Below are positions 53,340 through 64,000 of a DNA stretch of 64,000 nt, in pieces. This DNA comes from Dipteris shenzhenensis (taxonomy: Eukaryota > Polypodiophyta > Polypodiopsida > Gleicheniales). The first letter of the stretch is position 1. Every line of letters begins with the position of its first letter. The stretch lies in the NCBI GenBank assembly GCA_047967505.1, contig CM106539.1. One strand, written 5' to 3'. The notes beneath the pieces are model-generated. The model made no database searches. It worked only from the letters and a program-made list of their open reading frames with translations, and had not been told where the DNA came from. The position numbers and the translations under genes were made by a program.

Positions 53340-54560
53340 GGAAGGCTTTAGTAAAGGCTACTTCCCTTCAGAAATGAACATGAAGTGGATTTTTTATGAT
53401 TGCTATTTTTGTCCCCATTTCTCCTCTTCTTCTTCTTCTCTTCTCTCTCACCTTCCTGGGCGGGCCTTTTGAATTTATTGAACTTGTTGAAGGGAAATGG
53501 ATATTTCTCCGATAAGCAACGTGCACACCCCCCACAAATCATGGACAAGCAAAATTGCCTGGCCATGTCCACTCGTTGCACCATTGGTGGCTCTAGTCTC
53601 TAAACAGGCTGAAGCTAGGAATGAGTCCATGTCAGCACAAGAGCAGCAAGAAGAGTCGTGCTCGCATGACTGTCTTCTCGGCCGATTATTCATGTCGGAT
53701 GAGAACTGTTGATTCCTCTAAATGCGCGGGGGATTTTCGTCTTTGCAAAATGTTTGAATTCTGAATTGCAACACACTATCGGGAGAGGCCTATGAAGGGG
53801 CAGGGCTTCACTCGAAAATTAGATATGATTTAGCTCAGCCTGTTGGCAATTATCAATTTTTTTGCAGGAGCATGGCGCCGGATGGTGCTAAGTGAAGCTG
53901 GGCTGTCTCCCGTGCGGATTGGCTAAGACAGCCATCGACAAAGTAGTTCTCATCTGAGTACCTAATTCGCGGAAAGGAGAGTCTCGATGAGCTGAAAGCG
54001 CACAAAGGAGAAGCGGCGAGAAGATTGCTGCCCACGTGGTGGAGGACGCACTTGCAATCCTTATGGTGAGATCGAGAGTCACGGCTGGAGGAAGAGAGGG
54101 AGGCCACGGAGATGCCTATTGCAAGGACACAAGCATCTTGCAGCGCAAGGTAATTCATGATGTTCATGTAGGCAAAGCAGCAACAAGCGAGTGAGCTAGC
54201 TAGCTAGCTAGCAAGCAACCGCAGCTGAGGCAGGAGCAGTAGAAGCAGCAGCAGCGCAGGCGTAGTCGAGTGAGTGAGTGATAAGGGTGCGAAAGTGCGT
54301 TGCTGGTTTGCGAATTGATCATCTCCAAGAGACAAGACACACAAAATAGATAGATACACAATGTCTCTCTCGCAAAAGCGAGGAGGGTGAGGGATTGGAC
54401 AAACTACAGAAGAGGACAAGGCTTGCGAGAGGTGGGAGGGAGACGGCCGCCTATGTTCGAAGGACGAGGAGGACAAGGTTGCGGGGAGGAGAAGAGAACG
54501 AGGGCGAGAGAGGAGCATCGACGGTTGAGGTGGAGTGGCGACACAAGAGAGCACACCACA
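53340..54560 (-). other. GC-richer stretch, possible decayed gene
   Basis: Composition and CpG content stand out from the AT-rich flanks. On minus, 53853-54167 is open (MNIMNYLALQDACVLAIGIS, then a Ser-rich and charged part). A (CTAG)n run lies upstream at 54194-54213. I recognise no domain. It could be a promoter plus first exon of a host gene or a pseudogene. Confidence 0.3.
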
Positions 54561-54761
54561 AACGTTCTCAAAAGTCCTCGAAGACTCATCCGGACTCGCC
54601 TACTCCCAAGATTGTTGGCTTCCCCAACGTTGGGACCTGGTCCCAAGCTCTCATAGGCTTCTCCAAGGTTTCCCAAGCTCTCAAAGGCTTCCCCACAGTT
54701 GGGGAGAGGGTCTGCCCTTTATGCGTTTACCAAGCTCTCCAAGGTTTTAGCTTCTCCCATG

Positions 54762-54779
54762 TGACCTCACACACACACA

Positions 54780-54818
<39 letters not shown>

Positions 54819-55030
54819 TGTGCATGTGTATGTGTGTATGTATATGAGAGAGAGAGAGAGAGATCTTACATATAACATAGTGAAATGAATGTGTGTGTGA
54901 CACACAACGTGCGCACTCATGCACACACACACACATATGATGAGCATATGATAATGTATCTTGAACTTAGATACATTATCATACATACACATGCTTGCGC
55001 GCACGCACACACACACACACACACATACGA
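54762..55030. repeat. Compound microsatellites and a 15-bp-arm palindrome
   Basis: (CA)n, (TA)n, (CA)n, (TG)n and (GA)n runs at 54762-54866, (CA)n at 54920-54935 and at 55003-55025. At 54947-54983 TATGATAATGTATCT and its inverse flank the loop TGAACTT; the left half recurs at 55027-55053. Confidence 0.85.
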
Positions 55031-55053
55031 TAATGTATTTTGAACTTAGATAT

Positions 55054-56059
55054 CTTTATTATTATTATGATAGGCGACAAGTTTTGCTTTGTTGAGTTCT
55101 CATAAAGCCACGTGTCAGAGTTATAGATGTTGATCTAAAAGTTGTGTATTCAATATCTAATACTTGGCAACTTTCTCCACATTTTCTTCCTCTTCCACAC
55201 AAAATTAAAGCTTCGCTACTCATAGATCGCTTAGTTCAATTAATTGTAGAGCTGACGCTATATTTTGTTTTATGGGCTGCTCCTCGTCAATGAAAGAAAT
55301 AAAAGCTGATGCTCCCGAACTATGCATGATGAGAAGCATATTGTTGCACTACCTAGCTATGTTGTGCTTCAAGGCCTTATTTGGCGGCATGTCTCCTAAT
55401 TGCACCCATAGACAAGGATTAGAATGGTAAAAATCATTCTGGTGACTTAGAGATTGGTCACATCCCATGAGAACGCTAGCCTAAGGAAGAAAGAGGAATT
55501 CTAGATGAGAGAGGAACAAGGTGAAGAGTTCACAACTTTGCATAGATTATGGAAATTTGCCTGTTCATGACACAACAGGTGAAACTCAAGTTATGGCTGT
55601 ACTATCTACTTGAGGATTTCACCCAAGTTTGCTTTGATGTTAACTTGGTCTCAAAGTATCGCAAAAGTTGCAAGTTCAACAATACAAATATTTTCACGAT
55701 GGTTGGAATGCCAGATTTCTCTTAGTATGAGGTGACAAAATATATATGCCGCATCACATTTCCATGCACCATAGCTTTGTACTTGTTGATGTCCACTGAC
55801 TTTCTTTCTCCTTTTTTCCATAATTTATAGACCAAGGAATCATCTTTTATGGTGCCACTCTGCCTTCAATTGATACCTTCTACAAAAAAGTCTGTTATGT
55901 AGTGCTTGCAATGCCACTGTATCGTTCACGGGCTAGAATATAAGATCAAGATACACCATTTACATCTTAGGACGGTTGTGCATGTTTGAATTAGGAATGG
56001 AGTTCTGTTATGGAATCAGATTTGACATCACTTAGTACATCCAATCGGGCTTACCTCTT
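55054..56059. other. Sequence without a recognised feature
   Basis: No convincing open frame. The part after 55900 may belong to the decayed kinase downstream on minus, but no motif is visible. Confidence 0.4.
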
Positions 56060-56330
56060 TGGTTGTGGTGTTCTTTGGGAGGAATGAACAAGATCTAGAT
56101 ATCCAATCTTATTAACGAAATTGTGGTCAAGCAAGACACTAGTAGGTTTGAGATCTCTATGTATAGCTTTAGGCCTCGAGTTGTAAAGAAAAAGTGCCAC
56201 TTCAAATATATTCTAAATCATGCATGCCATGGAAGTTTATTACTCTATGAACAAATCACAAGGCTACCATTAGCCATGTACTCAAGCTTCAATCAACAAA
56301 AACACTTGCGGGTGATGGATTTGACTTAGA
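56060..56330 (-). pseudogene. Protein kinase fragment, U-box kinase-like
   Basis: On minus, 56260-56290 encodes LEYMANGSL, and 56070-56170 encodes KAIHRDLKPTSVLLDHNFVN (HRDLKP at 56144-56161) followed by KIGYLDLV, a degraded activation-segment start. The pair YMANGSL plus HRDLKP-x-x-x-LLD-x-N-F-V is characteristic of plant U-box-type receptor-like cytoplasmic kinases. Between them the frame shifts and has stops, and the DFG-equivalent is lost. Nothing before or after is clear, so this is a short dead fragment, perhaps from a retrocopy or an old gene. Confidence 0.72.
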
Positions 56331-58140
56331 AGTTACACAGTATCATACAAATTTCATCACATATAGAGCTTGAAAATGCCACACAAAAATCAATGAAGCC
56401 CATTTCAACCCATTGCCATTAGCAGTCACACCTATCCAATTGCCCAATCTTTAGCTATATCTCCATGAAAATGGGTGGCCTTTGTCTTGCTTTACCTTCA
56501 CATGTAGTTGGTGTTCCCTCTTCTTTTGTGCTCTGATTGGAAGATGACCATTGCAGCGAGAAATGTAATTAGTCAAGCATTGTATTTGGCAATGATTGAG
56601 GATTCTAGGGATGAAAATTCAAAAAATTAATGGAAGCGTTCTTTTTGAGAGGGCATTCTACAAATGCAAGAGGAGGTGAAAATTGGGACTGATGCATTGA
56701 TGCAATGGCATCAAAGGTTTGCAAAGAGTACACGGTGTTGCACATAGTGCATGAGAGTGCCTCCAAGGCTTTTGTTCTTCAACCCCCTTCTAGGAGTATG
56801 AAGATTCCTCCTTGAGGAACATAAGATTAGCCACTACTCATCTATATACAACGTTCCTCACCTTCGCTTCCATTGGATTTATGTAAAGTAGTGGCTCCAT
56901 TAATGCTAAAAATATATTATTTTGGTGGTCTATGATGCATCCTATTGTTAAAGTTGGTTGGGCAATCCCTATTGATATCGACCAGGAAAAAGAAACATGC
57001 ATATGGTGTATAGGCAAGCACATTGCATAGAGCATTGTATATTGATGAAAATACATCTTTATGAGACAAAACAGTCATTTTTCAGTACATGAGAGCAAAT
57101 GAAGAGGTCCCTAGGATATCCTAAGCTTATCTTACTCAAGGGATGAGGATATCCATATAAAATTTCTGCAAGAAATTGAAGGTAAATACTCTGTTGTTCC
57201 ATATGGTTATATTTCTAATTGTTGCAGCCTTGGGCCATTATACTTTTATTATATGCATGCATACAACACACTAAGCATTGAAGGAAACTTTAGTGCAAGT
57301 AATTAGGAACTGACACTATAGCCATGCATAGAGGTGCAATTATGTCAAATACCATCCCATGATATAAATCTCTATCTTGATTTATGACAATGGCTTCATG
57401 TTAGCTTTACAATGACTCAGTCTTCATTCTTAAATTTCTCCATGTTGATATCTAGGGTTGTTGTTGATGTGATTTAAAAGTGAATTTTATTAGCCATTGT
57501 ACTATATTTTCTTATTTGTTAATGCTTATCTATATTATCCATTGTACTATGGTTGCTTATGTATGCTAAAATGCTTTGACCTTGCCATGTCATATTGCAC
57601 TACAAAAAAAACTAGAATTTATCAAGACTTCAGTTCTTATTTGTTAATGCTTATGTATATTTAAACCTTGACACATCATATTACATTTGTAGAAAGGCCA
57701 ACCAAAGCTAAGCCAAGGGTGACACCAACACTGAACCGATGAGCAAGATGAACAAGGGTCAAAGATAGGCCAAAGGATATCATGAACCTAAGCAAATCAT
57801 GAAGGCCCGACAGTCAACATGAAGGAGAAAAGCACTATGATGGATGATGAGTTGCTTCGACTATGCAATTCCAAAAATGGTCGACAATGAGACAAGGGCA
57901 AAGGGTGATTTCACGACCGAAGGGTCATTAAAAGAAAGCACACTGAATGAGGTCCATGAGTACATGGACAAGCTCAACGAGGTTCAGCTTCTCTACTTCA
58001 TTTTACTATGGAAGGAGGTTTGGGTTAAGACTAAATAATAAAGGTTGAAACAAATGTCAAAGACTGCAAGCAAGGGACTGGCACTGAAGACTAAATCTAA
58101 GAGGTTGAGTCAAAGGTACACCAGGTAATGGCATACCTTC
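56331..58140. other. Sequence without a recognised gene
   Basis: 57844-58038 is open on plus (MMSCFDYAIPKMVDNETRAKG) and lies just before element G, with no family recognised. 57615-57665 repeats a TTATTTGTTAATGCTTATNTAT phrase seen at 57515. Confidence 0.4.
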
Positions 58141-58396
58141 TGTTGAGAGTTCACGCTCAACATCATGTGATCACATGTGCATAGCACCATCATGTGATCA
58201 TATGTGCATAGCACTAACCGAATAGAGTGCTATAAAGGAAAGGGTTAGATCCCCTAACCCTAACCCTAGATGGGTTTGTATATATTTTATTTTTTCAACT
58301 AAATCTAGTGTACAGTAGTCATTTGTGGTGTGCTCTCTAGCTGTGCCCTCTCTCCTCATCTCCACTCTTCTCCTTTCCCCTCTTCATATTTTGTCA
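58141..58396 (+). repeat. 5' LTR of element G
   Basis: 256 bp, TGTTGAGAGTTCACG to ATATTTTGTCA. It contains two copies of CATCATGTGATCAYATGTGC plus ATAGCAC (58160-58213), a TATAAAGG box at 58231, and CCCCTAACCCTAACCCTAG near 58252, a short telomere-like run. Confidence 0.8.
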
Positions 58397-58409
58397 TGGT
58401 ATCAGAGCT
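58397..58409 (+). other. Primer binding site of element G (tRNA-iMet)
   Basis: TGGTATCAGAGCT immediately after the LTR end. Confidence 0.92.
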
Positions 58410-60880
58410 CCCTTGCCTTCCGTTGAGGCATTGCGATTCTTGAGAGCGTGAGACAGATTGAGAGATTGAGAGCTTCTTGAGTGTTCTTGTGAGAGTTCAC
58501 TTCCATAGAGAAAAGTTTCCATTCATTGCATTGAGAGAAAATTTCCGTCACTTGAGAGAGAAAATTTCCATCCATCCATTTCATAAGAGATTCATGAGTG
58601 ATTTCTATTGAATGTTCATTCAGGTTTGAGAGCATTCTTTGAGAGATTTCAATCAGTGCATGTGGAAGAAATCTATTGAGGAAGAAGAGAGGTGCATTCT
58701 TCTTCCACCTCTGAGAAGACTTTCAAAGGCATCTCTTTCACTCGCACATTGTTGTTATCCAACTCGACTTTTTTGCACAACTAAGTGCAAAGTGTACAAG
58801 AGGTCCTCCTTCAATCAACGAGCCATAGCCAACGGGCCGCTCATGCGACCTCTCCAAACGTAGCACCAAGCTCCATAGCTGTCTCTCTGCAACAAGTTAA
58901 TAAGCAGCCTCTGTGACTCCTACGACAATTAAAGCCTTCATAGTAGCTCCTCCAACCGACGGCTCTCGAGAAAGCTCCAAACGAAGGGCTGCTACACCAC
59001 CATAAGGACCTCCAATGACTTGCCAACAACACGAGCCACCTCTCAGCCGACTACTCTAGCCCAACGACCATCAAATGCTACGAGCTCTCATTGCTCCAGC
59101 AATGAGCTCCCATGCTACAAACAATCTCCAATAGCCGTGTAGCAACTCCACGATGAGCGAGTCACCTCCAAATGATCCAATAGCAGCGCTTCAACGAGCC
59201 TTTGCCTCCCAAGCCTCATAAGGCCAGCTCCAAAGCAAGAAGGAGCTCCAACGACTAAGCCCGCCTTGCCTCTCCAAATGAGCAGTGCCAACGGCTGCCT
59301 CACTCCTCTGCCACACTCTAGCCCTACAACAGCAGCTCTAAGGCCCTCCAATCGACAATGATTCCCACTGGCTCTTGCATCTAAGGCCCTTATAGCAGCG
59401 AACCACGTTAAGCGTCTAGCAACGTAACTCCCCCGTCTCTAGGCTCCCAAGTCCACCTCCAAGTCGGCTCTGCAACAAACAATTGCTACTCCACTTGCGA
59501 CTCAGCTCTTTCCAATAGCTACATACGATAAATTCAAATGCATGCCTTCTGCCAATCGACGGAAAAATCCAACCACGTGGCACCCTATCGATGGTGCCAC
59601 ATCATCAGTGGCTCATCAGATGCCACGTCACCTTATCTGAACACGTGGCCACATCACCCAGCTGACACGTTAGTAGCCTCATGAGGCTACCACATCATCT
59701 TATCCATCCACATCACTTTGCCCCGTCAGGAAGCCATGTAATCTACCACGTCACTTTGCCACATCGGCAAGCCACATCATCTGTAACATCATTTGCCACA
59801 TCACTTGTGCCATGTCAGCAATGCCACATCATCAATGCCACATCACCAATGCCATGTCACCAATTCCACATCATTAATGCCACATCATCATTACCACGTC
59901 ACCTTTGCTGACATCATTAATTGCCACATCATTTGTGCCACGTGGCACACTAGACCTCTACAGGCACACATAGTGCTCCATAGTCACTTCATGTGACCAC
60001 TCCTGCCACCTCAGCACAGGGCTCCATTGGCACACCTCTTGCTAGGCATAGCACCACATCATCACTGCATGTGACCACAGTGACACATCATCATTGAGCA
60101 CCATTTGCACTCCTTTTGCCCCTCCATCTAGATCAAGTCGTATCTCTTGATCTAGGAAGAATTTGAGGGCGCTCCCAAAAAAAAAGTTGCTCGATTTTTT
60201 GTGCTCTATGCACTCATCACATCATGTGCACACTTTGGTGCAAGTTACACTCACATTTGAGCCTTGCCTATAAAACCACTTCCTTCATGCACATTCGCCT
60301 CTGCATCGATGCATCTGACCCAACACTTAAAAAGAACAAAAGAAAAGGAATTATTTGTTGTTCTTTCTTCGATTGACGGTTGGTATAGATCTAGATTAGA
60401 GTAGACTAGATCGCCATAGAGGGGACGCTTTGAATTTTCGCAAGTTGCCAATCTAAGCCATGCCCGAAATTCTGACTAGTACCTACGGAGTCAGTCCATA
60501 TGCTCACATACGGTTTCACATCATTACATTACCTGAAACCTTACGTTCATCAGTTCAGTGAGTAGACTTCAGAGAGTATAGAGGCATTACAGATTGTTTC
60601 AGTGGGCAGATAGCACTTGATTTCACACACACATGCCACCATTATAAAGCCTATTCGGCTATCTCATGGCATTGTGCACATCATCAGCCTTGTAAAGCCT
60701 CTTGGCTATTCTTGGCATCATTTGCCACAAGCCTTGTAATACAGATCATATTTTATATATTGCAGTTCTATCTTCATCAATGGTTCAGAGAGTTCACTTG
60801 GCATAGTCAGTGTATTTGTAGTTGATTCATACATAGATTTTCACGACACTTTTGAGTACATTTCTTGCATCATATCTACA
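58410..60880 (+). other. Long leader of element G with degenerate repeats
   Basis: About 2.5 kb between PBS and gag. 58860-59540 is rich in AGCTCCAAC and CTCCAAYGA phrases without clear period. 59560-60120 is a minisatellite-like array (next entry). No open frame with a domain. Such a leader is unusually long for a copia element. Confidence 0.6.
59560..60120. repeat. Minisatellite of CCACATCAYCAATG units with CACGT cores
   Basis: TGCCACATCATCAATGCCAC-type units of about 12-16 bp recur some 20 times. Many copies have CCACGTCA or CCACGTGG instead of CCACATCA, which are C-box/G-box-like sequences. Confidence 0.7.
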
Positions 60881-60889
60881 ACTAGCAAC

Positions 60890-61960
60890 CTCAATTTGGA
60901 GGCATCTGCTAAGTTAGACAACTCCAATTACAGTACATGGAAATATTGAATGGAGACCATTCTTGTACTTTAGGACAAATGGGAGTATGTCGATGGATCT
61001 AACACCTAGACCATTGGACGATCCACCAGTAGCTCTACTGCACCTGTTGTCATAGTACCAACAATGGGATCTACAGCTACACAAATAGTTTTCACACTAG
61101 TAGTAGATTCTGCCATTGCCCGAGCTCAGGAAAAATGGGATAAGAAAGACAAGTATGCCTATCATTTGATCAAGCAGAATGTGCAAGATGTCATGCTAGG
61201 ATAGCTCAACACAGTCAAGACATCGAAAGAAGCTTAAGATATGTTCGTAGATCTCTACGAGTCCAAGAACACATCTAGGATTCTCACACTGAGAAACCAG
61301 ATCAACCAAAGTTTTCGCAACAACAGCGAAACCGGTCGTGCTTATGTACTTTGGATAAAAGACTATAACAATCAACTCATAGTAGCAGGAGAGACTATGA
61401 ACCCTGCAGAAATGGTTCAAGTTATCTTGAATGGACTAGGAGAGGGATACGAGAATATAGTCCAGAGTATTGCCATTCAACGGCAAATTCCGACACTAAA
61501 AGAACTTCAGTCAGTTCTACTTGGTGAAGAACTCAAAACTCAAGCTATTCAAGCTCAAAAAGGTCATTCTAATGATTAGGCATTCACAGCTTCAGACAGA
61601 AGCAGAGGCAGAGGTAGAGGTAGATCATATTAGAAAAGTGGTCGTCATCAGCAACAACATCATTAACATTAGCATCAGCATCATCCTCAGCAACATTAAA
61701 ATCAGCAAAGAGGAAATTATTCCAATCGAGGAAGATCTCAAGGACGAGGGAATGGATCCACCAATGTGTCAAACATTCAGTGCAACTACTATCACAAGTT
61801 TGGACACTATGAAAGAGATTGCCGCAAGAAGCAGTACGATCAAGGTGGTCAATCCACGAGGGAATTTCCACAGCAGAGGAAATCATCGTGGTGGACATTC
61901 TAGTCATAGTCATTTTGCAAATGAACATGGGAATATGTTTCTTGCAAGCGAGGAAATGTA
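60890..61960 (+). pseudogene. gag: gag of element G
   Basis: The copia Gag start is readable as LDNSNYSTWKY, followed by a stop and further stops (several one step from Trp or Gln). 61241-61579 is open: FVDLYESKNTSRILTLRNQI, MVQVILNGLGEGYENIVQSI and LKELQSVLLGEE. The knuckle near 61775-61820 reads CNYYHKFGHYERDC: the second Cys is Tyr, a G-to-A change. A His/Gln-rich segment precedes it with three more stops. Confidence 0.82.
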
Positions 61961-63110
61961 GCAAACTGATACATTCTACCTAGACACTCATTGCAATCCC
62001 AAAGAGGATTTCAGCCTATCAAGTTGACAAAGTGGAATAGGATCCTTGGTATATCTACAGCGGTGCATCATCTCACATGACAAATCATTAGGAATGGTTC
62101 ACAGAAATGAAGCCATTAGAAGGTCAGAAAAATGTCATCTACAATGCGGAAAATACAACGTATCTGATTCAAGGGACAAGCGCTATTCCTATGAACAATT
62201 TCACTGGTATGAAAGGATTGGTGAAAGATGTGCTCTATGTTCTGAAGCTCAGCAAGAACCTCTTGTCAGTAGGTCAAATGACGGAACACAATTATCGAGT
62301 CATCTTCAATGGTGATGAATGAACTATCAGAGATAAATCCAAAAGATGTCAGCTAGTAGCAAAAGGTGTCAAGGAAGGACGCTTATACAGAATGCTAGCT
62401 ACAGTACCAGATAAGCATGCCATGTCAGCTCAATCGCAACAGATGCCACTATCTACAAAATGGAACAAGAGATATGGTCATGTCAATTTCAAGTACTTGT
62501 TAGATCTCAGGAATTAGAATATGGCAATTGGGATTCCGAAGCTACAGTTTTTTGAAAAAGTTTGCGAAGCATGCTACATCGGCAAACAAAAGCGAGCCAA
62601 CTTTGTCAGAAGTATCTCTCGTGCACGAGGTATTCTCGATTTGATACATACAAATGTATGGGGTTATGCCCAGACCCGCATCATCAATGGTTTACTTCAC
62701 TACTTGACTTTATACAAAGACAATTCACATGTGCAGATACTCCTCAGCAGAATGCAAGAGCTGAAAGGAAGAATGGGACTTTAGCAGACAGTGCTAGAGC
62801 AATGCTTAGTGAGAAGCATCTTCTGAATTAGTATTGGGCAGAAGTAATAGCCACTGCAAACTATTTGCTTAATCGGCTTCCTACCGAACTGATACAGGGT
62901 ATGACTCCTTTTGAAGCATTCACTAGACACAAGCCACACATTGGGCATCTCCGCATATTTGGTTGCACAACATATGCCCACATACATGATGATCATCCAC
63001 GAAATTGGATGCAAAGTAACATAAATGCATCATGGTTGGCTACAGTGAAAGCAAAGCATACAAGTTGTATGATCCCATCAACCGCAAAGTCATTATCTCT
63101 AGAGATGTAA
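61961..63110 (+). pseudogene. Protease and partial integrase of element G
   Basis: The protease site reads WYIYSGASSHMTN near 62050, so the catalytic Asp is Tyr. 62180-62325 has MKGLVKDVLYVLKLSKNLLSVGQM. 62521-62700 has KVCEACYIGKQKRANF (end of the zinc-binding part) and LIHTNVWG. The core is cut by a deletion of roughly 200 bp near 62735: the first Asp region joins almost directly to DTPQQNARAERKNGTL, losing the second Asp. Then NYLLNRLPTELIQGMTPFEA, HLRIFGCTTYAHI follow. Confidence 0.84.
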
Positions 63111-63720
63111 TCTTTGATGAGGATCAGAATGGAAAACCTCACCTACACCAAGAGATAGAAGCATCAACTTTAGAGTCATCTATAGAAAAGGTTGATGAAG
63201 AAGAGTAAGAATTGCTAGATACACCTTAAGCAGAGCCAAAGCAGCTCACATGGTCTACTAGGGAAAGCAGACCACCAGCCAAATTGACATATGCTTAGAA
63301 AGGCAAAGCAATTCAGGTGGAAACCACCAACTGATATGCATTTTAGGTGTTATATCATGGTTGTCAAACAAACAACCAATTGTTTCTTTTTCTTTGACTG
63401 AAGCATAATATAGAGCAATCACTACAACTCCATGTGAGGCTATATGGCTCAGAAGACTATTGTCAGAAATAGATTACTTTGATGAGTCAAAGCCAACAAA
63501 AATATACTGTGATAATCAATCGGCTCAAGCATTGGCCAAGAATCTAGTATATCACTCTAGGACAAAGCACATTAATCTCAGAGAGCACTTCATCAGAGAA
63601 AGAGTGTTACTTGGTGACATCATACTACAACATTGTGATAGCAAAGAAAATGTTGCAGACATCTTTACCAAACCACTCGGTAAAGAGCTATTCAAGAAAC
63701 ATCGACTACTTTTGGTTTGA
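63111..63720 (+). pseudogene. Integrase tail and RNase H of element G, RT deleted
   Basis: After VIISRDVIFDEDQNG and SRPPAKLTYA, all of RT is missing: near 63320-63355 the sequence passes to RNase H (SLTEA, a stop, YRAITTTPCEAIWLRRLL). 63460-63720 is open: IYCDNQSAQALAKNLVYH, RTKHINLREHFIRERV and ENVADIFTKPLGKELF. Confidence 0.88.
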
Positions 63721-63741
63721 CGTAGAGGAAGGACATTCCCA

Positions 63742-64000
63742 TTAAGGGAGGATGAGCAAAATCCCTCCCAATATTGAAGCCAGCCTTTCAACTACATTAA
63801 AAAACAAGGGTGGAAACCCAAGAAAGTTGATCCAAACTTGACACTTAGTGTGGAGGAATTCATCAATACTAAATGTCGGACTCCAGGGAATGACCAGCAC
63901 CATAGCACCCGAGAACAGAAAATCAAAGGACCATCCCACCACCTCATCTTGTAGCACCTTAGTGATGCATTGGAAAAGAAAGAATCATTTTTGCGAGTAC
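63742..64000 (-). pseudogene. LINE ORF1 fragment (DUF4283-like)
   Basis: Minus-strand translation contains HTKCQVWINFLGFPPLFFNV and ERLASILGG, matching the VW-x-R-x-x-GLP-x-x-x-(F/W) and IG-x-x-(I/L)G pattern of the DUF4283 domain in plant LINE ORF1 and related proteins. It is cut by the window edge on one side and by element G on the other. It is not obviously the same family as the LINE at 22-37 kb. Confidence 0.6.

Larger units (their letters stand above)
58141..63720 (+). mobile_element. Ty1/copia element G, RT and 3' LTR missing
   Basis: 5' LTR, exact PBS, a 2.5-kb leader, decayed gag, protease, partial integrase and RNase H in plus orientation. RT is deleted, and after the RNase H stop and a purine-rich tract (AAGGGAGGATG, 63746-63756) the sequence does not resemble the 5' LTR. 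Many in-frame stops mark it as the most decayed copia copy here. Confidence 0.87.

Noticed and set aside
54204-54656. Overlapping frames on both strands in the GC-rich stretch
   Set aside because: No domain, biased composition and mutual overlap; none could be supported as a gene.

Overview
This window is repeat-dominated nuclear DNA from a land plant with a large genome. The evidence is Ty3/gypsy elements with a second, archaeal-type RNase H (the plant Tat lineage), a chromodomain-bearing Ty3 element, several Ty1/copia elements primed by initiator-Met tRNA, an L1-type LINE whose ORF1 has a plant-style CCHC knuckle, a degenerate plant-type (TTTAGGG)n tract, and a decayed kinase fragment resembling plant U-box kinases. 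A gymnosperm-like genome would fit the low gene density, but the sequence does not fix the species. I see no intact host gene, tRNA, rRNA or CRISPR array.

Layout. 1-11.6 kb: three LTRs of one Tat-like family enclose two different internal regions. The first keeps gag to RNase H and has lost integrase. The second keeps integrase and has lost everything upstream of the second RNase H. 12.2-15 kb: a hairpin, a polypyrimidine/polypurine block, a recurrent TTGC-N4-GCAA palindromic motif and an interstitial telomere-like tract. 16.0-19.7 kb (minus): a chromovirus whose RNase H is deleted and whose gag end runs into a 2-kb G/A-rich satellite (19.7-21.66 kb).

22.06-37.1 kb (minus): an L1-type LINE of about 5.6 kb, split by two copia elements. 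Element D (about 22.56-26.02 kb) lacks its 3' half. Element E (29.598-35.510 kb) has complete, identical 171-bp LTRs and a GATGC target duplication. Upstream of the LINE, inside a G-rich minisatellite, sits a 2.64-kb gag-only LTR element (37.447-40.086 kb). Its LTRs differ at one base and its only gene is an intact gag with two zinc knuckles, so it is a TR-GAG-type non-autonomous element and the only intact protein-coding gene I can support here.

40.1-45.7 kb holds two long near-perfect palindromes, a 139-bp tandem duplication and further purine-rich tracts. 45.695-51.217 kb (minus) is a complete but decayed copia element F (ATCCC target duplication; RT motif YVED). 51-58 kb is mostly unassigned, with a GC-richer stretch, CA/TA/GA microsatellites and a kinase pseudogene near 56.1 kb. 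58.141-63.72 kb (plus) is copia element G, with LTR, PBS, a repeat-rich leader, decayed gag, a partly deleted integrase, no RT and no 3' LTR. It abuts a minus-strand DUF4283-like LINE ORF1 fragment at the window end. Most premature stops are TAG, TAA or TGA one C-to-T or G-to-A step from Gln, Arg or Trp codons, as expected for methylated, silenced repeats.
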